Below are positions 60,101 to 64,000 of a DNA stretch of 64,000 nt, one piece after another. Under the pieces are notes generated by a model. That model had not been told where the DNA came from. It saw nothing but the letters and a program-made list of their open reading frames with translations, and did not search any database. This stretch comes from Candidula unifasciata (lineage: Eukaryota; Mollusca; Gastropoda; Stylommatophora; Geomitridae): assembly GCA_905116865.2 (NCBI GenBank), contig CAJHNH020007046.1:166001-230000 (forward strand), given 5' to 3'. Position numbers and translations under genes: made by a program. How positions within the stretch are numbered: position 1 is the stretch's first letter; every line of letters starts with the position of its first letter.

Positions 60101-62802
60101 CTGAGAGTAAAGTATACTCAAATATTTTGATGGTAAAATGAATACTATAAGACTGTCTTACATTATCACAACAGTATAAGATACTGTATGTTGCAAGTAC
60201 TTCACTCCTCTCACTACCTCAAATTCTGTAGTTAATGCTAATGCCACACTTCCACACATTATGCTGTGGGAATGCCCCAGTGTTAACCACAACCAACTGC
60301 CACACAATGACTATAAGAATGTAAGGTGAATGAAAGAGAAGATTACTCTAGTAAACTTGGAACACATATCAGCAGCTTCCTGGATCAGATTGGCACGAAG
60401 CATGTATTTGGCACACTTAGAGTTGATGTAGCGGTCAGCTGTGTCTAAAGACTGGGCTTCATCCATCAGCCGCACAGCTTCATCAATATCACCCGCATGC
60501 TGAAACAAAATGGACAAAAAAAAGTAGTTTAAAAAAAAAAAGTATACAACATATCAAGTCAAAACTTTGAGCCAAGAGAAACATCGGTGAAAGTCAAACT
60601 TTACGGGTCCCTGAGTGAATTACAAAAGACAGGAAACCTGAAATGAACAGAGAAATCAAAGATGCCCAAAAGGAATCCTGAAATGAACAGAGAAATCAAA
60701 GATGCCCAAAAGGAATCCTGAAATGAACAGAGAAATCAAAGATGCCCAAAAGGAATCCTGAAATAAACAGAAAAATCAAAGATGCCCAAAAGGAATCCTG
60801 AAATAAACAGAAAAAACAAAGATGCCCAAAAGGAATCCTGAAATGAACAGAGAAATCAAAGATGCCCAAAAGGAATCCTGAAATAAACAGAAAAATCAAA
60901 GATGCCCAAAAGGAATCCTGAAATGAACAGTGCTGGGGTGAGCCAGAGGTAAGAGCTGGATTTCATCCATATCGAAAGAACTACACAGGAAAGAACAGAA
61001 TTATGGGCAAGATTGTAAGCCCTATTACACATAATAAAATGACAGAATGATGATGAAAATTACAACTTATCATCCACAAAAAAAGAGAAGGCCATCATAT
61101 TTGGTCACACTATTAAAAAAAGGGGTGGGGGGGGGGGGGGGGGGGTGTAAGGGAGCTGAACCCTGTGACAACTGGAAAAAATTTTTGCCATGGCATGAAA
61201 GGGTGCCATGACAAAGAAGTGATACAAGCATTTGGAGATGGCAAGTTGTGAAGAAGCACGATCACCAACACCAGCTGACAATGCACTAGATAACAATGAT
61301 GAATCATAGCAGTGATGAAAAAAATAAAATAAACTGTAGTCATAGTTCAGGAAATGATGAGACAAGATAAGAACTTCATTAAATGTTGCTAACATTTTTA
61401 TTTATTATGATTTACTCTGCCATAATTCTTTTACACACATAAAGCTGTACCATAGCTGATGTTGTTATAGACTCACATATTTTAGGCCAGTACCATTCAG
61501 CTTAGTTTATTTTCTGGGGCCAAAATTTTGGAAAATGGGGATTGTTATGGGTCAGAGGCAAAATCATAGAAAGATCAGTAAAACAATACAGTTGGCATGT
61601 GATCCTCTGCCCACTTACTAGGCCTTTGAGGGCCAGAGAGGACCTTCAGGCCACCATTTGAATAGCCAGCACTCTCCTGGGCCATGACATGTGAGATGTG
61701 GTGGTCAGTTGCCATCTCCCTCCTCCCCCAAAAGAAGATCCTGAGAAATTGCTACCCTTTTTATTATGCCTTGGTTGACCTCTGAACTATAATGGTTGTA
61801 AAGAACGAAGCTAGGGGCCAGACCCCGGTTTTGGCAGGCTTGTAATTCCACAACAGTCCAACATACTTGTAACCCATTCAAATATTTCAAAATTGGATAA
61901 CCATGCTGAAACTGTAATGAAGCTACAACTCAAATTATAGACAAAGTAAAAGTAGCTAAAAAAACCAGTGGCACACAAGCCACAGGATGCTAGACTAAAA
62001 TTTTTATTAATCTTTTAGTACTGGATCAAATTTCTTTGGTTTAAATCTGAATCGAGATTTTTTTCTTCAAAAATAACCTAGGCTCCCAGGTCAACCTGAC
62101 CTAAAATGGGTATCAGGTAATGTCCTAGGAAGTAAAGGCACACAGCACAGTAAAGATCTCGCCACATCAGGTGCTAATTCTAGTATGAATATGCCTGATG
62201 CAACATCGGGGTAAATAAGGGTCCTTTACTCATTTGCACTCATAGGGTGATGTGGTAAATATCTCCCCTTATTGACACTGACGAAAATATGTAAATAAAT
62301 AAATTACATTTGCTTAGGAGTTCTAAGAAACTAACAGTGAATTTCTGATATCCCCATGTAGGTCCTTGGATAGCATGGGTAGGTCCTTGGATAGCATGGG
62401 TACCCCCTCTCCTCCACACACACCCCCCCCCCCCCCCCGCCCCCCCCAACTGAGCGGTAAAAAAGATGACCAGGGATTTGCTGAAATCTGATGTGTTGAC
62501 TGAAAGGCGTAGATCTGTAGCCTTACTGTCAAACACAGCACAACTTGCCCACTGGTCTTTTAAGAGCAAATGCAGAAGAAAATTTTGTGAAACCGTTGTA
62601 ATGAACTGGTGAAATGACTGCAGCAGACTTGTACACACCTTAAAGATTTTTGCCTTGAGGACATAGAGCTCAATCAGGAGTGGCGTATGCTCGATGCCAA
62701 GATTCACATATGTCAAAGCTTTTTCTGTGTTCTTCAGGAAGTCAAAGTGATTAGCAAGATAGTAATAGGCCCACAGTAACGCTGTTGCTGGTTCAACATC
62801 CC
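44328..62802 (-). CDS. NAA15: N-alpha-acetyltransferase 15, NatA auxiliary subunit (3' eleven exons; 5' part outside window)
   Basis: Eleven exons join in frame: 62802-62639, 60499-60347, 59231-59103, 57766-57617, 54989-54926, 53117-52930, 52208-52100, 50025-49927, 48639-48496, 46812-46715 and 44525-44328. They give about 497 aa, the C-terminal 55-60% of a protein of about 860 aa. NAA15 is a TPR-superhelix scaffold that wraps the catalytic NAA10 and docks NatA on the ribosome, where nascent chains starting Ala, Ser, Thr, Gly, Cys or Val are acetylated after Met removal. Landmarks in order are: TPR helices ([64 protein letters not shown]), a Lys-rich coiled stretch ([15 protein letters not shown]), [13 protein letters not shown], and the C-terminal helical domain ending [11 protein letters not shown]. 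The exons before GDVEP were not seen in 62803-64000. The introns carry several minisatellites and retroposons. Identification is firm. Confidence 0.96.
44640..45010. mobile_element. LINE RNase H debris in both orientations (NAA15 last intron)
   Basis: 44640-44720 matches a plus-oriented LINE tail (GATCCAGCCGACACTTTACA, compare 47340). 44770-45000 matches the minus-oriented RNase H piece seen at 30850-31080 (GGCCTTGACCACATCTAGCT). Confidence 0.5.
45132..45412 (+). mobile_element. Full-length GAA-tailed retroposon (family C), 11-bp target duplication
   Basis: It is flanked by ATTCTCAAACT at 45121-45131 and 45413-45423. It starts CCCCCGTGTGGGTTCCGGGG, contains GTCGTAAGAGTCGACTAATT and GGAACCAACAGTCTG, and ends GTGAACGCGAAGAAGAAGAA. 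281 bp, no protein, SINE-like. It lies in the last NAA15 intron, antisense to the gene. Confidence 0.9.
45430..45805 (-). mobile_element. LINE fragment at the RT/RNase H junction
   Basis: The minus strand encodes [20 protein letters not shown] with [13 protein letters not shown] following, the first RNase H strand (YTDGSVxRGxKSAW). A C-run at 45478-45498 interrupts it. Confidence 0.65.
45815..46065 (+). mobile_element. GAA-tailed retroposon (family C)
   Basis: CCCCCATGTGGGCTCCAAGG to GTAAATGTGAAGAAGAAGC, with internal deletion of about 35 bp against the full-length copies. Third copy around the last NAA15 exons. Confidence 0.7.
46255..46375. repeat. 55-bp direct duplication
   Basis: GTTTGAAAAGG(A/T)AAGCAACATCTAAATCAAC and GGTTTAGATTATCTACAGC occur twice in tandem, in the last NAA15 intron. 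Confidence 0.8.
46715..46812 (-). CDS. NAA15: NAA15 penultimate coding exon ([10 protein letters not shown])
   Basis: Acceptor TTGCAG, two bases, 32 codons, donor GTAATT. It encodes MMYKLDKS and [12 protein letters not shown]. Inverted 280-bp retroposons lie in the two flanking introns. Its acceptor belongs to a local tandem repeat. Confidence 0.93.
46806..46945. repeat. Tandem repeat of about 55 bp carrying the NAA15 exon acceptor
   Basis: ATTAGTCTGATTACAGACAC, TGCATTGTTATCACCTGCAA is repeated about 2.5 times. CACCTGCAA is the reverse complement of the TTGCAGGTG splice junction of the exon at 46812, so the first unit includes the exon edge. Confidence 0.75.
46945..47229 (-). mobile_element. 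Full-length GAA-tailed retroposon (family C), 11-bp target duplication
   Basis: It is flanked by ATTACAGAAAC at 46934-46944 and 47230-47240. It is the reverse complement of 45132-45412, about 90% or more identical. It lies in the NAA15 intron before the penultimate exon, sense to the gene. Confidence 0.9.
47325..47490 (+). mobile_element. LINE C-terminal fragment
   Basis: GACCAGGGATCTGGCCGACA, then ATAATCAGACTGTTACTGGTAC and GGAACTCTGGAAGATGAGGG match the LINE tail at 27690-27790. Confidence 0.6.
47490..48490. other. NAA15 intron; no feature recognised
   Basis: AT-rich sequence with only short open frames and no clear repeat. Confidence 0.4.
48496..48639 (-). CDS. NAA15: NAA15 exon (QEMTNIY...EHRLA)
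   Basis: Acceptor CTCCTTCTAG, 47 codons flanked by split codons, donor GTTAGT. It contains [13 protein letters not shown] and [10 protein letters not shown], matching the C-terminal domain. Confidence 0.94.
49117..49632. repeat. 49-51-bp minisatellite, about 10 units
   Basis: Core TTCTCTGGTGGCTTCTAGCA plus CATGCCATCAAATCTCAGTT. Unit length varies between 49 and 51 bp. It lies in an NAA15 intron. Open frames across it are by-products. Confidence 0.92.
49927..50025 (-). CDS. NAA15: NAA15 exon ([12 protein letters not shown])
   Basis: Acceptor GGTTCCACAG, two bases, 32 codons and one base, donor GTAAGT. It matches the KFLLMLQSVKRA region of orthologues. Its 5' intron is mostly a 52-bp minisatellite. 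Confidence 0.93.
50042..50632. repeat. 52-bp minisatellite, about 11 units, very uniform
   Basis: Core CACATGTTAGTTGAGACTAA plus GGTGATGTGATAACTTTACA. Units differ by only one or two bases. It starts 17 bp upstream of the acceptor of the NAA15 exon at 50025. Confidence 0.95.
50640..52090. other. NAA15 intron; family D fragment, otherwise nothing
   Basis: 50985-51110 carries the family D body (GGGTTCGCTGAAATCGGATG). No other feature was recognised. Confidence 0.4.
52100..52208 (-). CDS. NAA15: NAA15 exon ([15 protein letters not shown])
   Basis: Acceptor TTTTCTGCAG, 36 codons plus one base, donor GTGGGT. A 44-bp minisatellite begins within a few bases of the acceptor. Confidence 0.94.
52213..52695. 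repeat. 44-bp minisatellite abutting an NAA15 acceptor, about 11 units
   Basis: Core ACAACAATGTATCAATTACT plus TCCAATAACTATAATCTGCA. It begins within 5 bp of the acceptor AG (52209-52210). On the transcribed strand every unit carries GTTGTGTGCAG, an acceptor-like string. Confidence 0.93.
52810..52837. repeat. Poly-C run
   Basis: About 28 consecutive C on the plus strand, in the NAA15 intron between the exons at 52208 and 53117. Confidence 0.9.
52930..53117 (-). CDS. NAA15: NAA15 exon with Lys/Glu-rich coiled segment
   Basis: Acceptor CTTCTACAG, 62 codons after a split Glu codon, donor GTAAGC. It encodes [20 protein letters not shown], an E/K-rich helix, then [14 protein letters not shown]. 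In the family this basic segment follows the TPR region and is thought to help ribosome contact. Confidence 0.95.
53350..53620 (+). mobile_element. Retroposon family D with an 82-G run in its head
   Basis: TAGGAGTCCCAT, then G from 53362 to 53443, then AAGACAAACAACACACTCCC, AACCATGTTGTAAAAGGTG and ACCGCCCTCTCAAGGGTGAA. The G-run replaces the GGGGCCCCATTGTGGGG type head of related copies. Confidence 0.6.
53985..54300 (-). mobile_element. LINE family F fragment
   Basis: It parallels 6170-6470 closely (ATCTGTCCAGGGTATTCTCA, TATAAAACCACATCTTCGCA). On the minus strand this is the RIPWTDK region of RT and downstream sequence. It lies in the NAA15 intron. Confidence 0.65.
54680..54905 (+). mobile_element. 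GAA-tailed retroposon (family C)
   Basis: TCGACTAATTAGCGATGTTC to GGTGAGCGAGAAAGAGAAGA, ending about 20 bp before the donor side of the 64-base NAA15 exon. Confidence 0.65.
54926..54989 (-). CDS. NAA15: NAA15 short exon ([10 protein letters not shown])
   Basis: Only 64 bases: acceptor TTGTTTCAG, 21 codons plus one base, donor GTGTGT. It fills exactly the gap between the exons on either side and keeps phase. Confidence 0.92.
55600..56470 (+). mobile_element. LINE family F fragment, split by SINE A
   Basis: Before the SINE it reads a decayed [10 protein letters not shown] (RT tail FFGHVMRK). After it [11 protein letters not shown] corresponds to xLEHLVTTG, then [16 protein letters not shown]. 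The split is exactly at a 12-bp target duplication. Confidence 0.7.
55799..56021 (+). mobile_element. tRNA-derived SINE (family A), 12-bp target duplication
   Basis: It is flanked by CAATGAGAAAGA at 55787-55798 and 56022-56033. Box A-like GTGGCTAAGTCGATGCG, box B GGTTCGATCCC, body ending TAACCATATGT. About 90% identical to 4410-4642. Confidence 0.9.
57111..57143. repeat. Poly-G run
   Basis: About 33 G, ending in GGGCCC, in an NAA15 intron. Confidence 0.9.
57190..57560 (-). mobile_element. Probable decayed LINE
   Basis: It resembles 25900-26170 (GAAGCATCATTTTGAAGAAG against GTAGTATCATTTTGGAGAGG). No clean RT motif survives. Confidence 0.3.
57617..57766 (-). CDS. NAA15: NAA15 exon (HFTEIV...LAVE)
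   Basis: The acceptor TTCTCAG was chosen over an upstream TTCAG because it joins EIDR to [12 protein letters not shown] exactly as in orthologues. Fifty codons, donor GTAATC. It contains [19 protein letters not shown]. Confidence 0.95.
57770..58530. other. NAA15 intron; no feature recognised
   Basis: Only short frames and AT-rich unique sequence. Confidence 0.35.
58540..58805 (-). mobile_element. SINE family B
   Basis: It has the same order as 9395-9672: GGTGATGTGGTCAGCATCAC, CCCAGGACTGCATCTGGTAC, CAAGGCTGGGTCGACCTGGG, then an A9 run and a minus-strand tRNA-like head (GTGGCGTTGGTGGTTCGACG). Confidence 0.65.
59103..59231 (-). CDS. NAA15: NAA15 exon (EGISAV...HEIDR)
   Basis: Acceptor TGCTTGCAG, 43 codons, donor GTATGT. 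It contains [20 protein letters not shown], nearly identical to animal orthologues. Confidence 0.96.
59335..59430. repeat. 38-bp tandem repeat, about 2.5 units
   Basis: GTGACAAG(T/C)AGTAA(C/T)GA then AAGTCTC recurs at about 59341, 59376 and 59407. Confidence 0.75.
59430..60340. other. NAA15 intron; no feature recognised
   Basis: AT-rich unique sequence with only short frames. Confidence 0.35.
60347..60499 (-). CDS. NAA15: NAA15 exon (HAGDID...KFTR)
   Basis: Acceptor TTGTTTCAG, 51 codons, donor GTAATC. It contains [18 protein letters not shown], one of the most conserved NAA15 blocks. Confidence 0.96.
60545..60632 (+). mobile_element. LINE C-terminal fragment
   Basis: GCCAAGAGAAACATCGGTGA and GTGAATTACAAAAGACAG match 5440-5505, the tail of the LINE at 4643-5640. 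Confidence 0.6.
60632..60925. repeat. 40-bp minisatellite, about 7 units
   Basis: Core GGAATCCTGAAATGAACAGA plus GAAATCAAAGATGCCCAAAA. It sits between a LINE fragment on the left and an RTE-like tail on the right. Confidence 0.93.
60925..61045 (+). mobile_element. RTE-like LINE tail
   Basis: AGAGCTGGATTTCATCCATA, GAAAGAACAGAATTATGGGC and GACTGTAAGCCC-type sequence follow the 38820-38920 tail, ending AATGACAGAATGATGATG. Confidence 0.5.
61080..61310 (+). mobile_element. LINE family F 3' fragment with G-run
   Basis: TATTTGGTCACACTATTAAA, GAACCCTGTGACAACTGG and the stretch to AACAATGATGAATC parallel 56250-56460. A G-run has grown at 61127-61145. Confidence 0.5.
61310..62060. other. NAA15 intron; no feature recognised
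   Basis: No clear repeat or frame. Confidence 0.35.
62075..62235 (+). mobile_element. SINE family B, opposite orientation
   Basis: AGGCTCCCAGGTCAACCTGA, GGTATCAGGTAATGTCCTAG and GGGTCCTTTACT are the reverse complement order of the 58540 copy. Confidence 0.55.
62400..62585 (+). mobile_element. Retroposon family D with C-run
   Basis: A C-rich head (62425-62447), then GGTAAAAAAGATGACCAGGG, GAAATCTGATGTGTTGACTG and AAATGCAGAAGAAAA. It ends about 55 bp downstream, in the gene's sense, of an NAA15 donor. Confidence 0.5.
62639..62802 (-). CDS. NAA15: NAA15 exon (GDVEP...KIFK), first in window
   Basis: Acceptor GTGTCTCCAG, two bases finishing a split Gly codon, 54 codons, donor GTGTGT after AAG. 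It encodes two TPR helices ([15 protein letters not shown] and [13 protein letters not shown]). Confidence 0.95.
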
Positions 62803-62829
62803 CTGGAGACACAATTGTACACAAAAGTT

Positions 62830-63850
62830 ACACAAGTATAGGTAGACACAGATGTCTCAGACATAATTAGCTGTCCCATCAGTTGTTCTTCAGGTCTCCA
62901 TGTGAGTTATTAGTCACGGTTCCAACATCACTGCACATGAGTCGTCCCGTAACAGCACCGTTCCTGTGCCAGTGGAATACCCACAAAATGTCCTTCACTG
63001 TCCCATTTGAAAACTAGAGGGAAAACTTGTCAGTCCACGCAAAATCTTAGGGCTTGCATACACAATCAAAATTAATAAGGCTGATATCATATGTGCCAAT
63101 ACTATCAGTCCAGAAATGTACCTGCAAAATTACATGCCACACTGAACATAATCAGTCATCTGCCATTTTAGTGCAGCCAACAACATGCCCGAGGCAATAA
63201 CCCACAAAATTTCTGCACGAAATTCCACACCCCACAGTGTAGTAAAAAGCACTCAACACTATAGCTGGGTGACCTTTCAACTCCCAATTCAGAAATTAGG
63301 AATTTGCATAAGTAAAAACCTAGCTGGAAACAAACAAACTTCTTAAAGCTTCAGCCGGCTATTAGCTATTTTGTTGTTCATGTGTGTCCATAGCCATCAT
63401 GTATTCAAGCTGTCAGCCTTGCACTATAAAGGTCATGGATTCGCTTTACCGACTGCGTTATTCGGTCCACAGCTGTAATGTGTACAGAGACCACCCATGG
63501 ATCGGTGCAGGAGCAATGGAGTTGTTTTTTTTTAATGCTCTCAATTCTGCGAAGAGAGAATGAGCTAAATATTAAATCCTAGAACTGTGTATTTCAAAAA
63601 AGTTAAAGTAACTGTAAGTAAACTTTTATTTTGTACTTTTCATAACCAGAAGCTAAGTATCAATTTCTTTTGTTTACTGCCTGTGTTCAAAGCATGGTGT
63701 CAATTTCGGTAGTACACTAAAGTTAGTATATGTAAACACCTTGTGGGAAAAAAAAAAAAAAAAATGCAAAAATGTTTACTTTGGCTAGTATGTTTCACAA
63801 AGTACACTGTGTATTAAATCTACAGGCAGTCAACCCAGATTACAGCTGAC
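62830..63850. other. NAA15 intron; no exon found
   Basis: The minus strand was searched for the segment expected before GDVEP; none was found. The next exon must be beyond 64000. Confidence 0.5.
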
Positions 63851-64000
63851 AGAGGCCCCAGTATTAACAGTGCTGTGTTTTAGAGAAACACACAAGAACA
63901 AACACCCCAGTATAAATGGTGCTATGTTCTAGAGAAACACCCCAGTATTAACGGTGCTATGTTCTAGAGAGACACACAAGAACAAACACCCCTGTATTCA
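63850..64000. repeat. Tandem repeat of about 35/70 bp, cut by window end
   Basis: CCCCAGTAT(T/A)AA and GGTGCTATGTTCTAGAGAAA with CACACAAGAACAAACA alternate about three times. Confidence 0.75.

Overview
The window looks like ordinary, repeat-rich nuclear DNA of an invertebrate animal. All real genes are split by introns with GT/AG borders, and only short exons are conserved. More than half of the sequence is broken retroposons, DNA-transposon copies and minisatellites. A lophotrochozoan, probably a gastropod mollusc, fits best. That placement is an inference from the protein divergence and from the mix of RNase H-bearing LINEs, tRNA-headed SINEs, Helitron-like and SPIN-like hAT copies. No prokaryotic or viral gene, CRISPR array or rRNA was seen.

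Three conserved genes were reconstructed exon by exon, with reading phase checked at every junction. (1) PDZD11, a one-PDZ-domain protein, lies on the minus strand in five coding exons between 24502 and 12027 (141 aa). (2) ANAPC13, a small subunit of the anaphase-promoting complex, lies on the plus strand in two coding exons, 27207-27296 and 31136-31273 (75 aa). (3) NAA15, the ribosome-anchoring auxiliary subunit of N-terminal acetyltransferase A, lies on the minus strand. Its last eleven coding exons (about 497 aa) run from 62802 down to the stop at 44328, and its 5' part is beyond the right edge. PDZD11 and ANAPC13 are head to head, with 2.7 kb between their start codons and an ETS-type CCGGAAGT site close to the PDZD11 start. 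The three genes do not form a pathway; all have housekeeping roles.

Layout: 1-12000 is transposon debris (a deleted mariner-like copy, several LINE pieces, SINEs). 12000-24500 is PDZD11, with introns holding LINE RNase H fragments, a 41-bp minisatellite, a diverged AACCCTAA-containing satellite, two Helitron-like copies and a LINE 3' end. 24500-31300 is the divergent promoter and ANAPC13; its intron carries a 2.1-kb, 36-bp minisatellite grown inside a LINE copy, plus a SPIN-like hAT copy with a perfect 8-bp target duplication. 31300-44300 has no recognisable gene but holds several minisatellites, including a 1.6-kb array of 37/40-bp units, and a SPIN-like copy nested in a SINE. 44300-64000 is NAA15, with introns full of minisatellites, poly-G/poly-C runs and retroposons.

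The most notable points are: an inverted pair of 280-bp retroposons, each with an 11-bp target duplication, flanking the penultimate coding exon of NAA15; minisatellites that touch or duplicate NAA15 splice acceptors; a tandem repeat that supplies the ANAPC13 stop codon; and SPIN-like hAT elements, a family known for horizontal transfer. No new defence or biosynthetic system was found.
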